A stretch of DNA of 64,000 nt from Anaerotruncus sp. GTDB lineage: Bacteria; Bacillota; Clostridia; Oscillospirales; Acutalibacteraceae. Positions 1-8,516 of the stretch are shown here, piece by piece. Position 1 is the stretch's first letter. Each line of letters begins with the position of its first letter. The stretch lies in contig CP091724.1 of the NCBI GenBank assembly GCA_022009795.1, positions 1,727,501 through 1,791,500 on the forward strand. Direction: 5' to 3'. The position numbers and the translations under genes are program-made. The notes below the pieces were generated by a model. It was not told the origin of the DNA. It saw only the letters and a list, made by a program, of their open reading frames with translations, and did not search any database.

Positions 1-1000
<1,000 letters not shown>

Positions 1001-1079
1001 AAAAGTCAAAGTGTCCTAGGAAAACACAAATATCTGTATTCGGTTTTCAGGGTATATTAAAGCCTTGAAAATGAGCTAT

Positions 1080-1155
1080 GCACCATTAGCTCAGTTGGTA
1101 GAGCACCTGACTCTTAATCAGGGTGTCCACGGTTCGAGCCCGTGATGGTGTACCA
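1080..1155 (+). tRNA. tRNA-Lys (anticodon CTT)
   Basis: A full cloverleaf can be folded by hand: a 7-bp acceptor stem (GCACCAT/ATGGTGT), D arm, anticodon stem CCTGA/TCAGG with loop CTCTTAA giving CTT, and T stem CACGG/CCGTG. CCA is encoded. It lies between 23S and 5S rRNA, so it should be cotranscribed with the rRNA operon. Confidence 0.95.
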
Positions 1156-1160
1156 TCTGT

Positions 1161-1235
1161 GGCCCGTTGGTCAAGCGGTTAAGACATCGCCCTCTCACGG
1201 CGAAAACAGGAGTTCGATTCTCCTACGGGTCACCA
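1161..1235 (+). tRNA. tRNA-Glu (anticodon CTC)
   Basis: Acceptor stem GGCCCGT/ACGGGTC, anticodon stem TCGCC/GGCGA with loop CTCTCAC (CTC, reads GAG), T stem AGGAG/CTCCT, encoded CCA. It follows tRNA-Lys by 5 bases and precedes 5S rRNA. It is the minor-codon partner of the tRNA-Glu(TTC) at 47853. Confidence 0.94.
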
Positions 1236-1294
1236 CAGACCTTTAGGAACAGCCAACAGGTCAAAGTTAATATCTGCACGAAAAATGCAGTTCA

Positions 1295-1410
<116 letters not shown>

Positions 1411-1415
1411 ATCTA

Positions 1416-1449
1416 AAGCATCTTGCTTTCGCAAGGTGCTTTTTCTTTT
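1416..1449 (+). terminator. Rho-independent terminator of the rRNA operon
   Basis: Stem AGCATCTTGC / GCAAGGTGCT with a TTTC loop and a T-rich tail, directly after 5S rRNA. Confidence 0.9.
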
Positions 1450-1652
1450 GCTTGTTTATATTTATATTGTTTCGGCTTTGTCCTTATCATTAAATTATAC
1501 AGCCGACTATTATACGATGATGATGCTTTTACTTATTCCATCTGTGCACATTGCAATGATTGTTTTTTTCGACTTGAAATTGAAGACACAAATTTCAATG
1601 GGTTAATTAAATTGATGCTAAATAAAAAAAGTAAAATAAATTCCTTTTTGGC

Positions 1653-1681
1653 TTGACTAAAATATGCTATTAGCTTATAAT
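1653..1681 (+). promoter_or_regulatory. Sigma-A type promoter for the gene at 1737
   Basis: TTGACT (1653-1658) and TATAAT (1676-1681) with a 17-bp spacer, about 55 bases upstream of the start codon. The stretch 1450-1652 is AT-rich and shows no credible gene. Confidence 0.75.
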
Positions 1682-1736
1682 GATATGATTTAGCAAAAGC
1701 TGAATGGGCGGCTTGGGATGAAAGGAGACTGTTATT

Positions 1737-2401
1737 ATGTATGAATATGTGGATGACAAACAATTTCTGAGTCGTATGCGTTCTCTTTGCGGAGATATAA
1801 TGCAAGACCTTTGCCATACCTTAAAAGAAGAATATGACATAGGTTCTTCGTTTTCTCTTGTGGGTAGCGGAGCAAGAAACCTGATACTTCAAAACTCTAA
1901 TCAACCTATTGACTTGGATTATAACCTTGAAATCACAAGAATTGATGACTGGGAAGATTGTCGAAACATCAAAGAATGTGTTAGAAAGACTTTTAATAAA
2001 GTTCTTAGGAAGTATGGTTGGAGAGACTGCCAAGATTCAACTTCGTCTTTAACTACCGGGAAACTCCATTTTTCAAATGGAAATGATACTGGATTTTCAA
2101 TCGATGTTTGTATTGTTTGCGAGGATACAGACGGGAACTATCATCGTTTAATTCACGAGAAAACGGGCTTTACTTATTATGATAGGTATTTTTTTGGAAT
2201 AAAGCTCCTCATTCGAGACGCCTTAAAGAAAAAAAGCTGATTATATCAAAAAGTAACGGAAAAATGGGCATTAGTCAGAGAGCAATACAAGAAAATTAAA
2301 AAAATAAGTATTTAACATCAAATGACTATAACCATTCTTCCTTTATCTGCTATATTGAAGCAGTAAACAATGTCTATAATTCAAGAGGATATTGGAAATA
2401 A
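1737..2401 (+). CDS. Nucleotidyltransferase-like protein (frame broken)
   Basis: Start ATG 1737 has a good Shine-Dalgarno (GAAAGGAGA). The N-terminal half holds a nucleotidyltransferase-fold signature: a GSGA motif near residue 43 followed by IDLDYNLEI near residue 58, and a third acidic strand (SIDVCIV, about residue 122). It resembles clostridial hypothetical proteins of about 220 residues. The first frame stops at 2240 after 167 residues, but the expected C-terminus continues in other frames (KWALVREQYKK near 2264, FICYIEAVNNVYNSRGYWK to 2401), with breaks in A runs near 2228, 2252, 2262 and 2300. Substrate is unknown. It is more AT-rich than the core genes, which suggests an accessory gene beside the rRNA operon. 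Confidence 0.75.
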
Positions 2402-2421
2402 AAATTTAACATTCTTTTTAT

Positions 2422-2452
2422 ATCGTCACTTAATTAAGTGGCGATTTTTTTA
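2422..2452 (+). terminator. Terminator after the nucleotidyltransferase-like gene
   Basis: Perfect stem CGTCACTTAA / TTAAGTGGCG (one G-U pair) followed by seven T. Confidence 0.85.
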
Positions 2453-2468
2453 TACTTAAAATGAGGTA

Positions 2469-2632
2469 ATGAAACACAACGAGAATAACGTCTTAGGCAT
2501 ATCGTTCATCACACAAGAACTTAATCGTGCTGAATTGCCCGATAAAGCCAAAAAGATGCCTATTATGTAAAAAAATCCGAAGCACAATGCTTTGCAGATT
2601 ATTTTTCAGCCGTTATATATTTAAGCCAATAA
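2469..2632 (+). CDS. Small unidentified ORF or gene remnant (frame broken)
   Basis: ATG 2469 follows a weak GAGGT site. The frame gives about 30 residues (begins MKHNENNVLGISFITQELN) and stops near 2563. In another frame after an A run near 2555 a continuous stretch runs to a stop at 2632 (DAYYVKKSEAQCFADYFSAV...). Joined, this is about 54 residues. I do not recognise the family. It may be a fragment of a larger accessory gene; its base composition matches the AT-rich gene upstream. Confidence 0.3.
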
Positions 2633-2668
2633 AAAAGCAGTGCAAGCCGATTGGCAAGCACCGCTTTA
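2628..2668 (-). terminator. Terminator of ilvC
   Basis: On the minus strand AGCGGUGC pairs with GCACUGCU across a 14-nt loop and is followed by a U run. It sits about 30 bases past the ilvC stop. Confidence 0.8.
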
Positions 2669-2697
2669 AATCTTTATTCAATTGAAAGGAAAGAAAA

Positions 2698-3725
2698 TCA
2701 GTTATTGATGAGCTTATCTTCTTCGTTATTCCAGCTGTAAAGCTTACGAACTTCTTTGCCGACTGCTTCAGACGGATGCTCGGAAGCAAGCTTTCTGAGA
2801 GCCTTAAAGTGAACCTGGCGGCCTGCCGGGCTCATATCAAGCAAGAATTCTTTTTGCGAAAGTGCCGTCCTGAATATCGGAAAGAATCTTCTTCATTGCC
2901 TTCTTTGTATCTTCTGTAACAATCTTCGGGCCGGTGATGTAGTCGCCGTATTCTGCTGTGTTGGAGATTGAATATCTCATTCCTGCAAAGCCGGATTGAT
3001 AGATAAGGTCTACGATGAGCTTCATCTCGTGGATGCATTCAAAATATGCATTTCTCGGATCATAGCCTGCTTCGCAAAGAGTTTCAAAGCCTGCCTGCAT
3101 AAGAGCGCAAACACCGCCGCAAAGAACTGCTTGCTCACCAAAGAGGTCGGTTTCTGTTTCTGTTCTGAAGGTTGTTTCAAGAACGCCTGCGCGTGCGCCG
3201 CCGAGTGCAAGTGAATATGCAAGTGCAATATCAAGTGCATGGCCTGTTGCATCCTGCTCAACAGCTACAAGGCAAGGTGTGCCTTTGCCTGCCTGATATT
3301 CGCTGCGAACGGTGTGGCCGGGAGCCTTGGGAGCAATCATGGTAACATCAACGAATTTCGGGGGATTGATGCAGCCGAAATGAATGTTGAAGCCATGTGC
3401 AAACATAAGCATATTGCCTTCTTCAAGGTTTGGCTCGATTTCTGATTTGTAAACATCTGCCTGAAGCTCATCATTGATGAGGAACATGATGATATCTGCT
3501 CTTTTTGAAGCCTCTGCCGTTGTGAAAAACCTCAAGTCCCTGATCCTCTGCCTTTTTCCAGGACTTGCTGCCCTCGTAAAGACCAACGATAACATGAACT
3601 CCGGATTCTTTTAAGTTAAGTGCGTGCGCGTGGCCCTGTGAGCCGTAGCCGATGATAGCAACCGTTTTGCCTGCAAGGTAATCAAGATTGCAGTCGGACT
3701 CGTGGAAAAGTCTTGCTGTTGACAT
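2698..3725 (-). CDS. ilvC: Ketol-acid reductoisomerase (two frame breaks)
   Basis: Catalyses NADPH- and Mg-dependent isomeroreduction of acetolactate in valine/leucine/isoleucine synthesis. The N-terminus shows the Rossmann motif GYGSQGHAHALNLKESG. The knotted C-terminal domain carries the metal-binding region near EQAVLCGGVCALM and the segment YFECIHEMKLIVDLIYQSG. Length, about 342 codons, fits the family. Start ATG 3725 (MSTARLF) is preferred over an ATG 15 bases upstream because GGAGGA lies just before it. Breaks occur near 3510 and in the A run near 2853 (+1), where the protein resumes as EFLLDMSPAGRQVHFKA and ends KLINN. It is monocistronic, with a strong promoter that contains a sequence shared with the upstream regulator's promoter. 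Confidence 0.96.
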
Positions 3726-3760
3726 AATAGTGTCCTCCATTATATTTTTATATATTTTTG

Positions 3761-3801
3761 CAAGCCCCGTGGCACATTTAGTTGTATGACCACTTGGCTT
3801 G
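3761..3801 (-). promoter_or_regulatory. Hairpin in the ilvC 5' leader
   Basis: About 10 nt after the predicted transcription start, CAAGCC pairs with GGCTTG and the inner GTGG pairs with CCAC, leaving a 17-nt apical loop. It is not a T-box (no GGTGG..CCGCG motif). It could be a regulatory leader or a stabilising hairpin. The loop side also holds TTGTATGACCA (3782-3792), which resembles GntR/FadR-family operators. Confidence 0.4.
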
Positions 3802-3818
3802 TACCTTTAACAATTCCC

Positions 3819-3847
3819 ATTATAATTTGTCTGTTGTCTAATGTCAA
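3819..3847 (-). promoter_or_regulatory. ilvC promoter with embedded FadR-type operator candidate
   Basis: Minus strand TTGACA (3847-3842) and TATAAT (3824-3819) with a 17-bp spacer, a consensus sigma-A promoter. The spacer contains ACAACAGACAA (3837-3827), which occurs exactly, in the opposite orientation to transcription, in the spacer of the promoter of the adjacent regulator. Confidence 0.75.
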
Positions 3848-3865
3848 TAGGCAATTTCAAAAAAA

Positions 3866-4522
3866 TTAAATATGTTCCATTGCGTGAATTATGTGCAGTC
3901 TCATTGCCGTGCGCGCGCCTTCGGCGTTTCTTTTTTTGATAAAGTTCATAATCAAGCGGTCGTCGTTCATATTATCGCTGCTTACGCTGTCATCCTTCAT
4001 CAAAACGACAACGCCTTTTTTGATTGCATTGAATATGATCGGCATAAATTGCTGAACGAATGAGTTATGAGTTGCGTTTGCAATGCTTTCGTGAAATTTT
4101 TGCTCTTCAACGGTTCTGTCTTCTCCGCTGAGAATTTTCTTTTCAACCTCTTCGCCCCATTTGCAGATTGTGGCGATTTCTTCGTCCGTGGCGCGCTGAG
4201 CCGCATAATAAGCGCAATCCGGCTCAAACATAAGCCTCATTTCAAACAAATCTCCGAGCCCCGAGGTGATATCGCTCAGGCTGTCTGCGTCCACAACGGC
4301 GTTGGCGGTTACGAATGTGCCTTTGCCGCGCTGAATTTCGAGCGCGCCGTTTGTGGTGAGTATTCTTATCGCCTCTCTGAGCGTTGAGCGGCTGACGCCG
4401 AGCTCGGCGGAAAATTCGTTTTCGTTCGGCAATTTATCTCCGGGCTGAAATCTGCCCTCTTCATCTATCATTTTGGATATGCGCTGAGCAGTGCTGTCTG
4501 CCAGCATTTTGGATCTTGCCAT
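3866..4522 (-). CDS. FadR-subfamily GntR transcriptional regulator
   Basis: Intact 218 residues. Residues 1-75 form the GntR winged helix (PGDKLPNENEFSAELGVSRS, then STLREAIRILTTNGALEIQRGKGTFV). The remainder is the all-helical FCD effector domain: FEMRLMFEPDCAYYAA, FHESIANATHN and the C-terminal RTAMRLHIIHAMEHI, whose His residues with the Asp/His of the earlier helices usually bind a metal and a carboxylate ligand. It lies upstream of ilvC in the same direction, about 140 bases away, and each gene has its own promoter. The 11-bp sequence shared by both promoter spacers suggests autoregulation plus control of ilvC. The ligand is unknown; an organic or keto acid is a reasonable guess. Confidence 0.92.
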   Translation of the reverse strand: MARSKMLADSTAQRISKMIDEEGRFQPGDKLPNENEFSAELGVSRSTLREAIRILTTNGALEIQRGKGTFVTANAVVDADSLSDITSGLGDLFEMRLMFEPDCAYYAAQRATDEEIATICKWGEEVEKKILSGEDRTVEEQKFHESIANATHNSFVQQFMPIIFNAIKKGVVVLMKDDSVSSDNMNDDRLIMNFIKKRNAEGARTAMRLHIIHAMEHI

Positions 4523-4547
4523 AAAGACACCCCTTCCGTATGACTAC

Positions 4548-4590
4548 ATAATAACACAACAGACAACTCAAAGTCAAGAATTGTCAGACA
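4548..4590 (-). promoter_or_regulatory. Promoter and operators of the FadR-type regulator
   Basis: Minus strand TTGACT (4577-4572) and TATTAT (4553-4548), 18-bp spacer. The plus strand carries ACAACAGACAA at 4556-4566 inside the spacer, identical to the ilvC promoter element, and a perfect palindrome TGTCAGACA at 4582-4590 just upstream of the -35 box. The rest of 4591-4772 is AT-rich and presumably holds the promoter of the DUF815 gene (TATAAT near 4671). Confidence 0.6.
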
Positions 4591-4772
4591 TCTTACAACA
4601 TTAAGCCCGAACATCATGCTTTTTTTATTGTTTAAAAATACCGAAATTGCGTGATTTGCTTGTAAATAATGTTATAATGTTTTTATATTATAATAAACGG
4701 TGAAAGCCGATTGGCAAAAAATCGGCGCGCCGGATTTTATAAACAACACAAATGATGATTGGATGATGAAAT

Positions 4773-6010
4773 ATGAACAGAGCACAGGAGCTCAGATTTT
4801 ATATAGAGGCGCTTTGCGTTTATGATTTGAAGAAGGACGATGTTATCGCTTCACTGCTCAAGCTGCTTCAAAGCGTGGGCAACGAATCGGTGCTTGAAAA
4901 CCAAAGCGAGTTCTTCAGAAAGGTTACAAGAAAAAAATCGTTTAAAGAATACGTTTCAAAGCTTATACTTATAGATGACAATGCTTTTACCAAAGCCGCC
5001 GCAAGCGGCAAGATCGAAGAATTGCCGCAGGCGGTCATAAACGGCGTTAAAAAGCGATTTGCAAAAAGCTGGAGGCGATTTCAAACATAACCTCCGCCGA
5101 TATTTACGAATCGGTTGAAAGCGAAAGCCTGCGCGGTGTGCTTAAAACACTGCCCCAATGGGAAACAGGTGCGCCGCTTTTGCCGCTCACCGTCGGCTGG
5201 GAAAATCAAATGCCTCAGCTTATTGAATATCATAAAAATCACGGCTACGGCATGTATTCTGAATTTAATGCATTCACCTGGCGCAATCACAGCCTTTACC
5301 CGCTTTCGGAAACAGATCCGATTTTGCTTTCGGATTTAAAGAATTATGAGCTTCAAAGGCAAAAGGTTGTGGATAACACGGAAAGCTTCGTAAACGGCTA
5401 TCCCTCAAACAATGTGCTTCTTTACGGTGACAGGGGCACGGGCAAAAGCTCCACCGTGCACGCCGTTTTTAAACGAATATGCCGATAAGGGCTTGCGCAT
5501 GATAGAAATAACAAAAAAAGCGATATCCCGGATTTAACGATCATCCGCGAGCAGCTTGCCTCGTGCCCGATGAAATTTATTATTTTTATAGATGATCTTT
5601 ATTTCGATTCGCACGATGATTCATTTGGCGAGCTTAAGGCAGCGCTGGAGGGCAGCCTCGGCGGCAGAAAGCATAATACTATTATATATGCCACCTCAAA
5701 CAGGCGCCATCTTATTAAAGAAAGCCTTTCGGACCGCGAAAACGATATAAACAGGAACGATATTATGCAGGAGCAGCTCAGTCTTTCGGACAGATTCGGT
5801 TTATCCGTCACCTTTGTTAATCCTGATAAAAAGGATTATCTTGATATCGTTGCCAAAATCGCGGCAGACAGAAATCTTGCCGTGGATGAGGATAGGCTTT
5901 TCCTTGTTGCGGAGCAATGGGCTTCACGCAAGGGCGGAAGATCGCCGCGATGCGCGCGCCAGTTTATAGATTTTGTTGAAAGCTGTGAAAAGCGCGGCAA
6001 GGCGTGGTAA
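4773..6010 (+). CDS. DUF815 AAA-type ATPase (frame broken)
   Basis: Reconstructed length about 410 residues, normal for the DUF815 family of AAA-like P-loop ATPases, whose role is not established. The N-terminal helical part is followed by the P-loop LLYGDRGTGKSS (around 5419) and Walker B FIIFIDDLYF (around 5574). The sensor-like YATSNRRHLI lies near 5690 and the C-terminal lid has SPRCARQFIDFV. Breaks: -1 in the A run near 5051, +1 T near 5470 and +2 A near 5515, where family sequence resumes each time (AVLNEYADKG, EITKSDIPDL). It stands alone, followed by the two-component operon after a palindrome at 6042. Confidence 0.88.
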
Positions 6011-6041
6011 AAAAAGTGAAAAAAATTTTTATTCAGAAATT

Positions 6042-6067
6042 ATTAACAAACTTTACCGTTTGTTAAT
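6042..6067. promoter_or_regulatory. Perfect 10-bp palindrome upstream of the response regulator
   Basis: ATTAACAAAC (6042-6051), spacer TTTACC, GTTTGTTAAT (6058-6067). There is no T run after it, so it is unlikely to be a terminator. It lies about 70 bases before the response-regulator start and is a good candidate operator, perhaps for that regulator itself. Confidence 0.5.
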
Positions 6068-6136
6068 GCGCAAATCAAATTATGAACAAAAAAACGAATG
6101 TTAATATTTTTCTCAAAAAGGAAAGGAGAATCGACT

Positions 6137-6832
6137 ATGAGCAATAAAATACTTGTTGTTGATGACGATCTTAATATCTGCGAGCTTTTAAAGCTTTATC
6201 TTGAAAACGAGGGCTACACGGCTTTTGTTGCGAACGACGGGCAGGCGGCCGTGGATACTTTTGCGGCAAAAAATCCCGATTTGGTGCTGCTTGATATTAT
6301 GCTTCCCAAGATGGACGGCTGGCAGGTTTGCAGGGAAATCAGAAAAACCTCCTCGGTGCCGATTATAATGCTTACGGCAAAGGGCGAAACCTTTGATAAG
6401 GTGCTCGGTCTCGAGCTCGGAGCAGACGATTATGTTACCAAGCCGTTTGACGCAAAAGAGGTTATGGCAAGAATTAAAGCCGTTCTCAGGCGCTCAAAGG
6501 GCGAGAGCGGCACTGCGGCGCAGGAAAAGAAAACTGTTTCTTATGATAAGCTTGAAATAAATATCGAAAACTACGAAATGAAGGTAAACGGCGTTGTTGT
6601 TGACACTCCGCCGAAAGAACTTGAACTTATCTACCACTTCGCTTCAAATCCCAACAGAGTTTACACAAGAGATCAGCTGCTTGACGAGGTTTGGGGCTTC
6701 GATTATTACGGCGATTCCCGCACGGTTGATGTGCATGTTAAAAGGCTTCGTGAAAAGCTTGAGGGCGTTTCGGATAAATGGTCGCTCAAAACGGTTTGGG
6801 GCGTTGGCTATAAATTTGAAACCAAGGAATAA
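6137..6832 (+). CDS. OmpR/PhoB-family response regulator
   Basis: Intact, 231 residues from ATG 6137, chosen because GAAAGGAG lies just upstream; an in-frame ATG at 6098 lacks this. Receiver domain about residues 4-118: acidic pocket VVDDD, phospho-acceptor Asp in LVLLDIMLPKMDGW, Thr in MLTAKG and Lys in DDYVTKPF. C-terminal winged helix about 130-231 with PPKELELIYHFASNPNRVYT, recognition region SRTVDVHVKRLREKLE and the closing VWGVGYKF. It forms an operon with the histidine kinase 9 bases downstream. The HtrA protease that follows suggests an envelope-stress role comparable to CssRS-HtrA, by inference. Confidence 0.95.
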   Translation: MSNKILVVDDDLNICELLKLYLENEGYTAFVANDGQAAVDTFAAKNPDLVLLDIMLPKMDGWQVCREIRKTSSVPIIMLTAKGETFDKVLGLELGADDYVTKPFDAKEVMARIKAVLRRSKGESGTAAQEKKTVSYDKLEINIENYEMKVNGVVVDTPPKELELIYHFASNPNRVYTRDQLLDEVWGFDYYGDSRTVDVHVKRLREKLEGVSDKWSLKTVWGVGYKFETKE

Positions 6833-6841
6833 CCGCGAATT

Positions 6842-8407
6842 ATGCAGAAGGAATTAAAGGCACCCAAAAAAGCCGATCGCGCAATCGAAAAGCCGATCAT
6901 TAAGCTTGCCGAATTTTTGCATATCAAGCCCAATATTTTCACAAAATATTTTTTAACCTTTGCGGCCATATTCTTAACGGTGCTTATCGTGCTGGGCACG
7001 GCGCTTATGCTTTTCGTCAATCATTATGAGGTTGATGAAAACACGGCGCTGCTTAAAAGCAATGTAAGCTCCATTGCCTCCACGGTTGAGGGCACGCTTA
7101 TAACGCAGGATATGAACACAACCTATTCCGTTGAAAAGGAATTGCTGTGCGAAACCCTTGCCACCGTTTCAAAATCCATAAATGCGGATGTGTTTGTGTG
7201 CGACACGGAGGGAAACATAATCCTTTGCAGAGATAAGGCTGTGGGCACTCCGGGCTACGGCGTTTTTCCGGCATGCAATGTTCATGATAATATCATCATA
7301 AACAGCAATATTCTGTCTACCGTATATCAACAGGGCAGCATAGTTGAAAAAACAAAAATATCGGGCACAAAATGCTTTGTTGTGGGCACTCCGATTTATT
7401 CCGAGGGGCGCATAATAGGCACGGTTTTTGCCCTTGCAAACGCCGGCGTGCAGAATTTTTCGATTGCGGTTTTCAGAATATTTTTAATCTGCGCGTTTTT
7501 CTGCCTTATTTTTGCATTCATTTTCATATATTATTTAACAAAGAAAATGGTTACGCCGCTTCAGCAAATGAGCCGCGCGGCAAAGCAGTTCGCCGTAGGC
7601 GATTTTTCTTACAGAGTTAAGGTTGAGGGCGAGGATGAGCTTGCCGATCTCGGCACGGCGTTCAACGATATGGCGGATGCGCTTGATGTGCTTGAAGGCT
7701 CGCGGCGCAGCTTTGTTTCAAATGTGTCGCACGAGCTGAAAACGCCGATGACCTCCATTTCCGGATTTATAGACGGTATTTTGGACGGCACTATTCCCCG
7801 CGAAAAGCAGGATTATTATTTAAAAATCGTCAGCGGCGAGGTTAAAAGGCTTTCAAGGCTTGTGGTTTCAATGCTTAATATGAGCAAAATCGAAAGCGGC
7901 GACCTTGAAATGAAGCCGTCAAACTACGATATATCCGATCAGATAATTCACATATTGCTCACCTTTGAGCAAAAAATAGAAAATAAGAATATTGAGATTC
8001 GCGGACTTGACGAATTCAGGCCAACCTATATTGTGGCGGATCCCGATATGATATATCAATCGATTTATAATTTGGTTGATAACGCCGTTAAATTCACAAA
8101 CGAGGGCGGCTATATCGATGTGCGCCTTATCGATTCGGCAAATCAAATCACCCTTGTTATCAAAAACAGCGGCACAGGCATTAAGGCAGAGGATCTTTCA
8201 AGAGTGTTTGAAAGATTTTATAAGGCGGATAAAAGCCGCAGTCTTGATGCAAAGGGCGCAGGGCTTGGGCTTTATCTTGTTAAGCTTATGGTGGAAATGC
8301 ACGGCGGCAGAGTAAGCGCAAAAAAAGCGAAAGCGAGGACAGCGCCGAATTTTTCAATCACGCTTCCAAAGCAGTTCAGCCCGGTTTATATTAAAAAAAG
8401 AACATAA
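6842..8407 (+). CDS. Membrane sensor histidine kinase
   Basis: 521 residues. Membrane segment 1 at about 36-60 (FAAIFLTVLIVLGTALMLF), an extracytoplasmic sensing domain of about 140 residues, membrane segment 2 at about 208-232, then HAMP (PLQQMSRAAKQFAVGDFSYR). The HisKA box has the phospho-acceptor His in VSHELKTPMTSI. HATPase motifs follow: NLVDNAVKFTN, GTGIKAEDLSRVFERFYK and GAGLGLYLVK. Near the C-terminus, 8326-8357, two opposite shifts seem to swap a short stretch (KKAKARTAPN in place of a SESEDSAE-like reading) before SITLP, so the real protein probably differs there by about ten residues. The start codon overlaps a weak GGAATAACC site; translational coupling with the regulator is likely. 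Confidence 0.95.
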   Translation: MQKELKAPKKADRAIEKPIIKLAEFLHIKPNIFTKYFLTFAAIFLTVLIVLGTALMLFVNHYEVDENTALLKSNVSSIASTVEGTLITQDMNTTYSVEKELLCETLATVSKSINADVFVCDTEGNIILCRDKAVGTPGYGVFPACNVHDNIIINSNILSTVYQQGSIVEKTKISGTKCFVVGTPIYSEGRIIGTVFALANAGVQNFSIAVFRIFLICAFFCLIFAFIFIYYLTKKMVTPLQQMSRAAKQFAVGDFSYRVKVEGEDELADLGTAFNDMADALDVLEGSRRSFVSNVSHELKTPMTSISGFIDGILDGTIPREKQDYYLKIVSGEVKRLSRLVVSMLNMSKIESGDLEMKPSNYDISDQIIHILLTFEQKIENKNIEIRGLDEFRPTYIVADPDMIYQSIYNLVDNAVKFTNEGGYIDVRLIDSANQITLVIKNSGTGIKAEDLSRVFERFYKADKSRSLDAKGAGLGLYLVKLMVEMHGGRVSAKKAKARTAPNFSITLPKQFSPVYIKKRT

Positions 8408-8516
8408 AAAACCGTAATTTGCGGCAGAAATATTACGGATTAACGCAGGCGATAATGCCGAAATACTTTGAATGCAGTTTTTGCGGCATTGCCGTTTGTG
8501 TAAGGAGACAGGAATT

